Positions 1-6,946 of a DNA stretch of 15,940 bases are shown here, one piece after another. Source of the stretch: Verrucomicrobiota bacterium (GTDB lineage Bacteria > Verrucomicrobiota > Verrucomicrobiia > Limisphaerales > JAEYXS01). Below the pieces are notes generated by a model. It had not been told where the DNA came from. It did not search any database and saw only the letters and a program-made list of their open reading frames with translations. The translations under genes were made by a program, and so were the position numbers. How positions within the stretch are numbered: position 1 is the first letter of the stretch; each line of letters begins with the position of its first letter. The stretch is from assembly GCA_021156225.1 (NCBI GenBank), contig JAJNBN010000051.1:1-15940 (forward strand), given 5' to 3'.

Positions 1-66
1 GGGAAGCGTGGGCGACGCATCGAAACGCTGCGCTTGCCACAATCGTTTTAGATCGTCGTCTTGCAT
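1..66 (-). CDS. 5' end of a gene co-transcribed with the sigma factor (partial)
   Basis: A frame opens with ATG at 66 and stays open for 22 codons to the window edge, reading MQDDDLKRLWQAQRFDASP and on. A strong Shine-Dalgarno (AAGGAGG on the minus strand, 71-77) lies 4-5 nt before it. The start overlaps the end of the upstream sigma factor gene by 19 nt, so translational coupling is likely. Acidic N-termini of the type D-L-K-x-L-W-Q are common in short proteins encoded just after FecI-like ECF sigma genes. An anti-sigma or sigma-linked membrane protein is therefore the best guess, but too little is visible to name a family. Confidence 0.7.
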   Translation of the reverse strand, partial: MQDDDLKRLWQAQRFDASPTLP

Positions 67-581
67 GGGCCCTCCTTGATCAAGGTTGAGAGTTTCTTTT
101 TCGCGCGATGCAGGATCACGCCGACGTTGCTTTCGCTGATGCCCATGACCGTCGCCATCTGTTCGTAGCTGAGATCTTCGAGGAACAGGGTGATGGCCGC
201 CTTCTCCAAACCGTCGAGTTGCGAGATCGCCCGGAACATCTGATCAAGCTGCTCGTTTTTATGCGGATTGTGGGAGGGGAGGTTTTCGGGGACATCGTGC
301 AACTGGTCGCCTTCGCAAGGGGTGATCCGGGCGCGGCGGGACTTGTCTTTGCGGACAAAGCTGATGGCCGTGTTCAGGGCGATCCGGTAAAGCCAGGTAT
401 TCGCATAATGGTCCTCGCGCAGATTGGGCAACGCCCGCCAGATCTGGAACAGGATTTCCTGATAGAGATCGTCCTGATCGGCCGAATCCCACGCGTAAAC
501 GCGGCAGATCTTCAGGATCTTCGGCCGGTTGGCGTGGAGCAGTTCCAGGAACTTTCCGTCATTGTTCGGATCAGGATTCAC
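48..581 (-). CDS. ECF-type RNA polymerase sigma factor (sigma-70 family)
   Basis: A 177-aa sigma-70 family protein of normal ECF length that would direct RNA polymerase to a dedicated set of promoters. Region 2 spans about residues 11-80, with the core-binding helix DDLYQEILFQIWRALP (37-52) and the -10 recognition helix TWLYRIALNTAISFVRK (62-78). A polar linker (80-112) joins it to region 4 (115-168), whose helix-turn-helix LSYEQMATVMGISESNVGVI (137-156) would bind the -35 element. The start is a GTG at 581 with no clear Shine-Dalgarno; region 2 is complete only from here. The next gene overlaps its 3' end and is likely co-translated. An ECF-like promoter (597-625) just upstream suggests autoregulation. 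The signal it responds to is unknown. Confidence 0.93.
   Translation of the reverse strand: MNPDPNNDGKFLELLHANRPKILKICRVYAWDSADQDDLYQEILFQIWRALPNLREDHYANTWLYRIALNTAISFVRKDKSRRARITPCEGDQLHDVPENLPSHNPHKNEQLDQMFRAISQLDGLEKAAITLFLEDLSYEQMATVMGISESNVGVILHRAKKKLSTLIKEGPCKTTI
71..77 (-). promoter_or_regulatory. Ribosome binding site for the gene starting at 66
   Basis: AAGGAGG on the minus strand lies 4-5 nt before the ATG at 66 and inside the last codons of the sigma factor gene. It fixes the start of the partial downstream gene and supports its reality. Confidence 0.7.
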
Positions 582-596
582 TATGTCTTTATCTGA

Positions 597-625
597 TTAG
601 TCGCCGGCAACGGGGGAAACTTACA
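597..625 (-). promoter_or_regulatory. Candidate ECF-type promoter of the sigma factor gene
   Basis: On the minus strand TGTAAG (620-625) is followed after 16 nt by CGACTAA (597-603). This fits the general ECF pattern TGWAAC-N16/17-CGWC, seen for example in Bacillus SigX and SigM promoters. Transcription would begin around 590, leaving a leader of only about 10 nt before the GTG at 581. ECF genes often drive their own transcription, so autoregulation is inferred; it is not proven. Confidence 0.45.
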
Positions 626-892
626 GAAAAGTTTGTTTTTTCGGAAGGTGATCTCACAAAGGGGCGGATGGCACCCCTCACACCTGCCGAAGTGCGCTTT
701 CCCAAAAGCGGAAGGGGAGTGTTTCCGTACTTTCCTCAGCCAACCCCGATTCGGGGGTTGCGCAGGTGCTTCTGGCTGGGTTGGTCTTGGCTGCACGGCT
801 TGACAGGCTTTTTGAGCGGGGGAAGGTCAGCTATGAAAAAGCCGCGTGAGGGCATCGGGAGAGTGGGGTCAGATTGTCCCCCGCCCGGTTGA
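626..892. other. Intergenic region without a convincing gene
   Basis: Open frames here on either strand are Arg/Pro-rich and look like chance frames. The one clear structure is a small hairpin at 741-760 (CAACCCC, loop GATTCG, GGGGTTG). No promoter could be assigned for the SUKH-like gene at 893. Confidence 0.5.
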
Positions 893-1435
893 ATGAGGGC
901 GACAAGGAAAAATTACAATGTGTGGGACGCATTTTTAGGAGGGCGCCCGGACGATAAAGACTGGGAGATTGTTGAGGCCGAGCTTGGATATCTGTTTCCC
1001 AGCGACCTTAAGCGACTGCTGAGTGTTTTAGGCGCCGGCAGTTTCGGATGTGGGTTGGCTTTGCAAAGTCCGAGAGCTCGGTTTGAGAGCTATAAGCTGT
1101 CGCATGAAACTCTGACGATGCATCGGGAGTCTATTCAGCATTTGGAAGATAGAATGGGCATTTCTTTCTATCCAGATGAAGGAGGCATGGTTTTAATTGC
1201 AAGTCTTGACCAGCAAGATTTTTATCTCGCCCCAAGCTCTGCATCGTCTTCTGTGCTCGGAAAACTTCTGTGGTTGGATATTAATACTGAGGAGATTGTT
1301 AATATTAAGCTCTCTTTTTCAGAGTTTATATTTTTGCTATATAAAGGCAATTGGAATGGAGATCGAGCCGATGAATTGAGGGACTACATTTGGAAAAATG
1401 GCGAAGTCCCTTTTTTCACGGCCGACGACGTTTGA
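893..1435 (+). CDS. SUKH-superfamily (SMI1/KNR4-like) protein
   Basis: A 180-aa cytoplasmic protein without signal peptide or membrane segment. The N-terminal part, IVEAELGYLFPSDLKRLLSV (about residues 25-45) followed by GAGSFG, has the typical SUKH opening: an acidic helix, then [LF]P-x-D-[LY], then a Gly-rich turn. FYPDEGGMVLIAS near residue 95 and the later W-LD and FSEFIFLL stretches fit the remaining strands and the C-terminal helix. In bacteria SUKH proteins are often immunity proteins of polymorphic toxins, but many are orphans, and no toxin gene is visible here. ATG 893 lacks a Shine-Dalgarno. A GTG at 920 with AAGGA at 904-908 is a plausible alternative start that keeps the domain. 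Its base composition is more AT-rich than its neighbours, which could mean transfer. The family call rests on motif pattern only. Confidence 0.7.
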   Translation: MRATRKNYNVWDAFLGGRPDDKDWEIVEAELGYLFPSDLKRLLSVLGAGSFGCGLALQSPRARFESYKLSHETLTMHRESIQHLEDRMGISFYPDEGGMVLIASLDQQDFYLAPSSASSSVLGKLLWLDINTEEIVNIKLSFSEFIFLLYKGNWNGDRADELRDYIWKNGEVPFFTADDV

Positions 1436-1693
1436 CCTTCCGGGCTCGCTTTAAATCGCTGCGGGCTGAACGCAACCGAGTGTGCAGAGCACTTTCACAT
1501 CAACCAAAGCACCGTAAGCGGTACGCGAGCCATTTCAATTACCCACATCTCCTTTGGCGAGGAGGTAGCCGAGGTGGAGGTCGTTAAGAGCTTGCGTGAA
1601 AAGGCTCTAAGTCGGGCGAGGCCGCACCGGAAGATTTTGATACCGGTTGGCGGACCATTAGCATGGTTCGGGAGCAAGCCCGGCCAGCTCTAG
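1436..1693 (+). pseudogene. Open frame with HTH-like peptide, possible gene remnant
   Basis: Directly after the SUKH stop (TGA 1433-1435) the same frame stays open for 85 codons to a TAG at 1691-1693, with no good start codon. It encodes TECAEHFHINQSTVSG (from about 1475), which resembles a helix-turn-helix: helix, turn at the Ile-Asn, recognition helix STVS. A charged stretch EEVAEVEVVKSLREKALSRA follows. The middle (about 1548-1580) also reads like a short palindromic repeat, CTCCTTTGGCGAGGAG, so part of this frame may not be protein. It may be a decayed DNA-binding gene or a chance open frame. It has no assigned function. Confidence 0.25.
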
Positions 1694-1733
1694 CGACCTT
1701 TCAGGCCGCGTGTAGTGTAGCAGGCGCAGCTTA

Positions 1734-1785
1734 CCCAGGGCAGGCGAGCTGCCCTGGGCTGGAATCTTTTGGCCCGTTGGGCCAA
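1734..1785. repeat. Two adjacent perfect hairpins
   Basis: Hairpin 1 is CCCAGGGCAG (1734-1743), loop GCGAG, CTGCCCTGGG (1749-1758), a perfect 10-bp stem. Hairpin 2 follows after 10 nt: TTGGCCC (1769-1775), loop GTT, GGGCCAA (1779-1785). There is no U-tract of terminator quality. The pair resembles non-coding palindromic units (REP/BIME-like) dispersed in genomes of this kind; only one copy of each is in this window. Confidence 0.65.
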
Positions 1786-1863
1786 GCGGGGCGAAGACTT
1801 GGAGGGGATTTCGGGCGGGTGGTTTTGAGCGAGGATGGGCCAGCGTTGCTTAGGGACGTTGCT

Positions 1864-1882
1864 GCGGGTTGAGGCAACCCGC
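1864..1882. repeat. Hairpin in the non-coding region
   Basis: GCGGGTT (1864-1870), loop GAGGC, AACCCGC (1876-1882): a perfect 7-bp stem. It is part of the same palindrome-rich stretch as 1734-1785 and 1928-1957. Confidence 0.55.
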
Positions 1883-1927
1883 GCTCCGAGGGAGGCGACG
1901 CAGGCGGTGGATGGGAATGGGTAGAAT

Positions 1928-1957
1928 ACCTCGGCACTTATGTACATGTGCCGAGGT
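1928..1957. repeat. 10-bp inverted repeat with palindromic loop
   Basis: ACCTCGGCAC (1928-1937) pairs perfectly with GTGCCGAGGT (1948-1957). The 10-nt spacer itself holds the palindrome ATGTACAT (1940-1947). It could be a cruciform or transcript hairpin, or an operator for a dimeric regulator. No gene starts near it except the promoter at 2099. Confidence 0.6.
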
Positions 1958-2098
1958 GGATAAGGGAGGGCTAAGCCGAAGCTCAAAGCTCAAAAATGGG
2001 CAGAGCCTCGTTATCCCGCGTGCGGGACTGCTACGTTACGAAATGTGGAGTGGGACATTTTGACGCAGTGATTTTCGTGAGATTTTTCTGATTATTTT

Positions 2099-2126
2099 TG
2101 AAACTTTTTCGGGTGGGCGGCGTCTA
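2099..2126 (+). promoter_or_regulatory. ECF-type promoter upstream of the sulfatase operon
   Basis: TGAAAC (2099-2104), a 16-nt spacer, and CGTCTA (2121-2126) match the textbook ECF promoter pattern (TGAAAC-N16-CGTC, as for SigW/SigM-type sigma factors). The -10 region lies inside a 12-bp palindrome GTCTATATAGAC (2122-2133). Transcription would start near 2133, giving a leader of about 300 nt before the sulfatase ATG at 2434. The ECF factor at the left edge of the window is a candidate reader, but this is inference. Confidence 0.55.
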
Positions 2127-2289
2127 TATAGACAGGCAAGGAGTGTGTGTGCGATCAGTGAAGCGCGCCCCCACGAGAAGAGATATGCGGAGGATGTTTG
2201 TCATCAAGGAGTTCGAGCGGAGCAGGCCGGGAGAGACTGGTCGGCGGCGGGGATTTAACGTTCAGAACGGGAGGAGTTCGAGGACGACG

Positions 2290-2326
2290 ACGCCCCGACC
2301 CCAAGACGGTACGGGGTTCAGGACGA
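2290..2326 (+). repeat. Dispersed repeat, copy A (leader of the sulfatase)
   Basis: ACGCCCCGACC (2290-2300), a 10-nt variable spacer, then ACGGGGTTCAGGACGA (2311-2326). It is shared with the inverted copy at 12292-12325, with one mismatch in the right block and a 7-nt spacer there. CCCCG and CGGGG within it can pair as a small hairpin. TCGAGGACG lies just before both copies. Both copies are 107-149 nt before a gene start and in the sense orientation for that gene. Confidence 0.6.
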
Positions 2327-2433
2327 GGACGAGAACGAAAGCGCGGTGCTTGCTTGGAGCGGCAAGTCCGGTATACTTGGGCGAAATCCCTGAAACTTAC
2401 GGACGCGGCGTAGCGTCTGAGAGAGAACGCGTT

Positions 2434-3972
2434 ATGAAATCTCAAATCCAAAGCTCCAAGCTCCAGAGAAGATCCAATAGCAAAGCTCCAATAGGGCAAG
2501 GCGTGCGGCAGGTTTTATGTTTGGCACTTCTCTGGAGCTTGGTGTTTGGGGTTTGGAGCTTCTCCGCCGAGGCGGCAGCGACGGCGAAGAAGCCGAACAT
2601 CGTCTTCATCATGGCGGATGATCTGGGGTACACGGATGTGGCGTGCTTCGGGAGCAAGTATTACGAGACGCCGAACATCGACAAGCTGGCGTCGCAGGGG
2701 ATGAAGCTGCTGAATTATCATCACTGTCAGAATTGCCAGCCGACGCGGGCGGCGCTTTTGAGCGGCCAGTATGCGCCGCGCACGGGCATCTATACGGTGG
2801 GCGGGATCGATCGTTTCGAGTGGCAGGGGCGTCCACTGCGTCCGGTGGACAATGTGCAGAACCTGCCTTTGGAAAAAATCACGATCGCCCAGTCATTGAA
2901 GAAGGCGGGGTATGCGACCGCCATGTTCGGTAAGTGGCATCTCGGCAATGGCGAGGAGTATCATCCAGGCAAGCGGGGCTTTGATGAGGCCATCGTCTCT
3001 AACGGACAACATTTTGATTTCGCGACCTCACCCAAGACGGACTATCCGAAGGGGCAGTATCTGGCGGATTTCCTGACGGACAAGGCGGTGGATTTCATCA
3101 AGCGCAAGAAGGATGAAAACTTCTTTCTGTATCTGCCGCACTTTGGCGTGCACTCGCCGTATCAGGCGAAGCCGGAGCTGATCGAGAAGTTCAAGAAAAA
3201 GGAAGGCGTGGGCGGGCACAATGACCCGACCTACGCGGCGATGATCTACAGCGTGGATGAGAGTGTGGGTCGCGTGATGGCGACGTTGAAGGAGTTGAAG
3301 CTGGAGGAGAACACGGTACTGATCTTCACGAGCGATAATGGCGGCGTGGGCGGTTATGTGCGCGAAGGGATCAAGAAATCCAAGGACACGACGGACAACG
3401 CGCCGTTGCGCAGCGGCAAGGGCAGTCTCTACGAAGGCGGCACGCGCGAGCCGTTCATCGTGCGCTGGCCGGGCCAGGTGAAGCCGGGTGCCACGTGTAA
3501 CGTGCCGGGCATCCATGTGGACATCTATCCGACGTTCCTTGATATCGTCGGCGCGAAGAAGCCGGAGAATTACATTTTGGATGGCGAGAGCTTGCTGCCG
3601 CTCTTCAAGGATGGGAATGCGAAGCTGAAACGCGAGGCGATCTATCAACATTTTCCGGGTTACCTCGGCGCGGGCGAGAACACGTGGCGCACGACGCCCG
3701 TGGGCTTGATCCAGGCGGGGGATTGGAAGTTGATGGAGTTCTTCGAGGATGGGCGGTTGGAGCTGTATAATCTGAAGGATGATATCGGGGAGCAGAACAA
3801 TCTGGCGGCGAAGAATCCGGAGAAGGTGAAGGAGCTGCACGCGAAGATGATCGCGTGGCGGAAGGAAGTGGGCGCGAAGATGCCGACGAAGAATAATCCG
3901 ACGGAAGCGCCGACCAAGGGCGAGGAACCGGCGAAGAAGAAAAAGAAGAAAAAGGCGGCCGAGGACGAATGA
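2434..3972 (+). CDS. Secreted arylsulfatase-type sulfatase (formylglycine family)
   Basis: A 512-aa type I sulfatase that would hydrolyse a sulfate ester outside the cytoplasm; the substrate cannot be told. After an unusual signal peptide (long basic N-region, hydrophobic LALLWSLVFGVWSF at 30-43, cleavage near the Ala-rich 45-51), the chain shows metal ligands D62-D63 in FIMADDLG and the signature C101-Q-P-T-R-AALLSG, whose Cys is matured to formylglycine by FGE or an anaerobic equivalent. K167/H169 follow in GKWHLG, then H240 in FGVHSP, D301-N302 in TSDNGG and K329 in SGKGSLYEGG. All catalytic residues are present. The C-terminus ends in a Lys-run tail. The frame is open up to 2098, but the upstream 112 codons are Arg-rich, overlap the promoter and carry a repeat; ATG 2434 starts a plausible signal peptide. 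The damaged paralogue follows in the same direction. Confidence 0.93.
   Translation: MKSQIQSSKLQRRSNSKAPIGQGVRQVLCLALLWSLVFGVWSFSAEAAATAKKPNIVFIMADDLGYTDVACFGSKYYETPNIDKLASQGMKLLNYHHCQNCQPTRAALLSGQYAPRTGIYTVGGIDRFEWQGRPLRPVDNVQNLPLEKITIAQSLKKAGYATAMFGKWHLGNGEEYHPGKRGFDEAIVSNGQHFDFATSPKTDYPKGQYLADFLTDKAVDFIKRKKDENFFLYLPHFGVHSPYQAKPELIEKFKKKEGVGGHNDPTYAAMIYSVDESVGRVMATLKELKLEENTVLIFTSDNGGVGGYVREGIKKSKDTTDNAPLRSGKGSLYEGGTREPFIVRWPGQVKPGATCNVPGIHVDIYPTFLDIVGAKKPENYILDGESLLPLFKDGNAKLKREAIYQHFPGYLGAGENTWRTTPVGLIQAGDWKLMEFFEDGRLELYNLKDDIGEQNNLAAKNPEKVKELHAKMIAWRKEVGAKMPTKNNPTEAPTKGEEPAKKKKKKKAAEDE
2456..2542. repeat. 16-bp inverted repeat inside the signal-peptide coding region
   Basis: CCAAGCTCCAGAGAAG (2456-2471) and its exact reverse complement CTTCTCTGGAGCTTGG (2527-2542) are 55 nt apart. 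Related TTTGGAGCTT (2552-2561) and CCAAAGCTCC units flank them. The arms code for part of the basic N-region and of the hydrophobic core of the sulfatase signal peptide. Confidence 0.75.
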
Positions 3973-3992
3973 GATCGAGCACTCAATCTGAA

Positions 3993-4031
3993 TTCTCACC
4001 CCTCTCCCCATTGAGGGGCGAGGGAGGAGAA
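3993..4031. repeat. Imperfect palindrome between the two sulfatases
   Basis: A 17-nt arm (3993-4009) pairs with 4015-4031 at 14 of 17 positions around the loop ATTGA. The core is CCCTCTCCCC / GGGGCGAGGG. It looks like a dispersed REP-type element rather than a terminator, since no U-tract follows, and it may modulate expression within the operon. Confidence 0.6.
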
Positions 4032-4079
4032 GTCGCTAGGCATTCTAGCGCGTCAGGCAAAATGAAAAGGATTGCAGAT

Positions 4080-5352
4080 ATGAAAAAGCATTTGTTTCTG
4101 GTCATTGCTTTGTTTGCGTCATTGGTGGCAGCCAGTGCGGCGGAGTCCAAGCCGAACATCCTGTTCATCGTCGGCGATGACATGGGGTATGCGGATGTGG
4201 GCTTTCATGGTTGCAAGGATATCCCGACGCCAAACTTGGATGCGCTGGCGAAGGAGGGGGTGCGGTTCACGAGCGGGTATGTCACGGGGCCGTATTGCTC
4301 ACCGACGCGCGCCGGGTTGTTGACGGGACGTTATCAGCAACGCTTTGGGCATGAGTTCAATCCAGGCAGCGGGACCAGCGGCATGCCGGTGACAGAGAGC
4401 ACGATCGCGGACCGGTTGAAGGCGGCGGGGTATGCGACAGCGCTGGTGGGCAAGTGGCACCTGGGCTCGCAGGAGATGATGCACCCGCAGAAGCGCGGCT
4501 TTGAAGAGTTCTATGGGTTTCTCGGTGGGGCGCATAGTTTCTTCGATGCGGGCGGGATCATGCGCGGAACCACGCTGGTGAAGGAGATGGATTACACGAC
4601 GGATGCGTTCGGGCGTGAGGCGGTGGCGTTCGTGGAGAAGAACCAGGTGAAGCCGTGGTTTCTGTATCTCGCGTTCAACGCGGTGCATACACCGATGCAC
4701 GCCACGGAGGACCGGTTGGCGAAGTTCGCGAGCATCACGGACACGAAGCGGCGCACGTATGCGGCGATGATGTTCGCGATGGATGAAGCGATCGGCAAGG
4801 TACGGAAATCTCTCGCTGCTACCGGCCAGGAGAAACGGACGTTGATCTGCTTCATCAGCGATAACGGCGGACCGACGATGAACGGGGTGACGGTGAATGG
4901 CTCGGTGAACACGCGATCTGCATGCGACGGCTTTGACGGTCGCGGGGGTAAGCGCGAAACCGGAGTGGAAGCTGGAGGGCGTGAACTTGTTGCCGTTCAT
5001 AGCAGGCAAGGACAAGGGTGCGCCGCATGAGACGTTGTACTGGCGGTTCGGCGAGCAGATGGCCATTCGCAAGGGGGATTTCAAACTGGTGAAGTATGAT
5101 CTGGCGGCGGAAGGCGGCAAGGGGACGAGCGCGGTTAAGTTGTATGATCTGGGCAAGGATATCGGCGAGGCGAAGGATCTGACGGCGACGATGCCGGAGA
5201 AGGTGAAGGAATTGCAGACGGCGTGGAGCGAATGGGACAAGGCGAATATCAAACCGCTGTGGGGCGGTGGCAGCAAAGGCGGCGGGGATGGGGCGGAGCC
5301 GGATGCACCGAAGAAGAAAAAGAAGAAGGCCGAAGCTCGGCAGGCCAATTGA
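4080..5352 (+). pseudogene. Second sulfatase, broken by internal deletion and frameshift
   Basis: A secreted sulfatase paralogue that is no longer a single frame. It starts at ATG 4080 with AAGGA at 4067-4071 and a signal peptide (FLVIALFASLVAASAAES). D33-D34, the signature C73-S-P-T-R-AGLLTG, GKWHLG (124-129) and D261-N262 in ISDNGG are intact up to N277 (codon 4908-4910). The frame then turns to nonsense and stops at 5028-5030. The family sequence resumes in the +1 frame at 4915 with DLHATALTVAGVSAKPEW and runs to TGA 5350-5352, ending in a Lys-rich tail. Compared with the intact sulfatase at 2434, about 40 codons are missing (from PLRSGKG through EGG, VRWPG, to HVD), including the active-site Lys region. 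The lost length must be 3n+2 nt. Restored, the gene would fall within the usual sulfatase size. Confidence 0.85.
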
Positions 5353-5368
5353 GAGAAAATTTAAAACG

Positions 5369-6940
5369 ATGAGAACCATGAAGCACTCGTTACTGACACT
5401 GACTTTGATCGGCGTGGGCGTTTCCCTCGCCACGGCGGCGGATTGGAACCAATGGCGTGGGCCGGGCCGCAACGGCGTTCTGCCGGAGAGCCCGAAGCTC
5501 GCGGAGACTTGGCCGGCGGAGGGGCCGAAGAAACTTTGGGAGAGCGAGATGATCCCCGGCAATGACGAGGGCGGGCACGGGAGCCCGGTGGTGCTCGGCA
5601 AGCGCGCGTATCTCTCGGTGGTGTGGCATACGGATGTGCCATCCGAGACTCGGACGCTCACGGACTTGGTGATCCGCAATCTCGGTTATCAGAATCCGGC
5701 CGGACTCGGCAAGGAGCTCGCCGCGAAGATGGAAGCGGATCGTGAAGCGCTCAGCCCGCAGATGCGTGGCAAGAAGCTCGACGATTACATCGCAGAATGG
5801 ATCGAGGCAAATCTGAACAAACGGCAAAAGCAGTTGATGGGCGGGTTTGTCTCGGGCCGCTTTAAGAAAGGCAAGCTGGCAATTCCTCTGGGTGATTACG
5901 AGAAGATCAACGCGATGCAGGACAAGCCGTTCGCGAATGAGGCAGCGTTCAAGAAGTGGCTGGAGGATGAAAAATTCGCAGAGCATGTGAAGCAGGAGAT
6001 TTTGGAAAAGACGCCGCCGACGCAGCGTGTGGCGGAGGATGTCGTCGTGTGTCTGGATATCGAGACAGGCAAGACGATCTGGAAGGCAGCCGCGCCGGGC
6101 GAACCGAAGGGGCGCAACTGCTCCAGCACGCCGGTGGTGGCGGATGGTAAAGTCTTTGCGATGGGCAGCACGCATCTCTACGCGGTGGATGCGGACAAGG
6201 GGAAGATCCTTTGGTCCACGCCCTTGCCCGCGAAGGCTCCCGGGTCCTCGCCGCTCTACGTCGATGGCGTGGTGGTGATCAATGCGGGCAAGTTGACGGC
6301 CTACGATGCGGCGACGGGCAAGCAACTCTGGCAACCGGACAAGATCGGCGGCGGGCAATCTTCACCGGTGGCCTGGAAGAAGGACGGGAAAACGTTGGTG
6401 GTCTTCAACGGGCGCAATGAATTGACGGCGCATGACCTGAAGACGGGCAAGGAAGCCTGGCGCACGACGGGCGGTGGGGATGCGACACCATCCATCGTGG
6501 ATGACGTGCTGGCGGTGCAGACGAAGAATGCGGCGCAGGGATTGGTGGCGTTCAAGCTGAAGCTGGATGGCGTGGAGGAATTGTGGAAGTTCCCGATCGA
6601 AGCGGTGCGCACGCAATCGAGCCCGGTGATCTACGATGGCAACGTGTATTTGATGGATGACGGGTATCATTACTGCCTCTCGCTCGCGAGCGGCGAGGTG
6701 CGGTGGAAGCATCCGGTGCCCTCGACGATCTCGTCACCGCTCATCGCGGACGGCAAGGTGTTCGTGATGATGAACAGCGGGAATAATCTGCAGATGCTGA
6801 AGGCCACGGCGGAACAGCGCGTGGAACTGGGCAAGGCGAACGTGCGGGCGCTGTGGTGTCCTTCACCGACGATCTCGCAGGGCAGATTGCTCGTGCGGAC
6901 GAAGGATCGGGTGGTGTGCTATGATTTGCGGGAGAGTTGA
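5369..6940 (+). CDS. Secreted PQQ-like beta-propeller repeat protein
   Basis: A 523-aa exported protein: signal peptide MRTMKHSLLTLTLIGVGVSLATAA, then the typical mature start DWNQWRGPGRNG. Repeated blade motifs of the PQQ/WD-like type follow, such as VVCLDIETGKTIWK (227-239), LYAVDADKGKILWS (270-283), LTAYDAATGKQLWQ (309-322), LTAHDLKTGKEAW (352-364) and CLSLASGEVRW (436-446). In this branch of bacteria such proteins are common in the envelope and usually lack a known enzyme activity; a scaffold or binding role is as likely as a dehydrogenase. A helix-rich, charged insertion of about 130 residues (92-222) interrupts the first blade. The gene starts 16 nt after the broken sulfatase and ends 6 nt before the next gene, so it is likely in the same operon. 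A second ATG (5378) could be the true start. Confidence 0.88.
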   Translation: MRTMKHSLLTLTLIGVGVSLATAADWNQWRGPGRNGVLPESPKLAETWPAEGPKKLWESEMIPGNDEGGHGSPVVLGKRAYLSVVWHTDVPSETRTLTDLVIRNLGYQNPAGLGKELAAKMEADREALSPQMRGKKLDDYIAEWIEANLNKRQKQLMGGFVSGRFKKGKLAIPLGDYEKINAMQDKPFANEAAFKKWLEDEKFAEHVKQEILEKTPPTQRVAEDVVVCLDIETGKTIWKAAAPGEPKGRNCSSTPVVADGKVFAMGSTHLYAVDADKGKILWSTPLPAKAPGSSPLYVDGVVVINAGKLTAYDAATGKQLWQPDKIGGGQSSPVAWKKDGKTLVVFNGRNELTAHDLKTGKEAWRTTGGGDATPSIVDDVLAVQTKNAAQGLVAFKLKLDGVEELWKFPIEAVRTQSSPVIYDGNVYLMDDGYHYCLSLASGEVRWKHPVPSTISSPLIADGKVFVMMNSGNNLQMLKATAEQRVELGKANVRALWCPSPTISQGRLLVRTKDRVVCYDLRES

Positions 6941-6946
6941 GGCGCG

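Noticed and set aside
2098..2433. In-frame N-terminal extension of the sulfatase
   Set aside because: Arg-rich, covers the ECF promoter -10 region and a dispersed repeat, and would bury the signal peptide 140 residues inside.
3028..4011. Long minus-strand open frame (327 codons) opposite the first sulfatase
   Set aside because: Arg/Leu/His-rich translation without domains; a mirror of the high-GC coding strand of a clearly real gene.
4910..5030. Programmed frameshift in the second sulfatase
   Set aside because: About 40 conserved residues are missing at the junction, so a one-base slip could not restore the protein; a deletion explains it.
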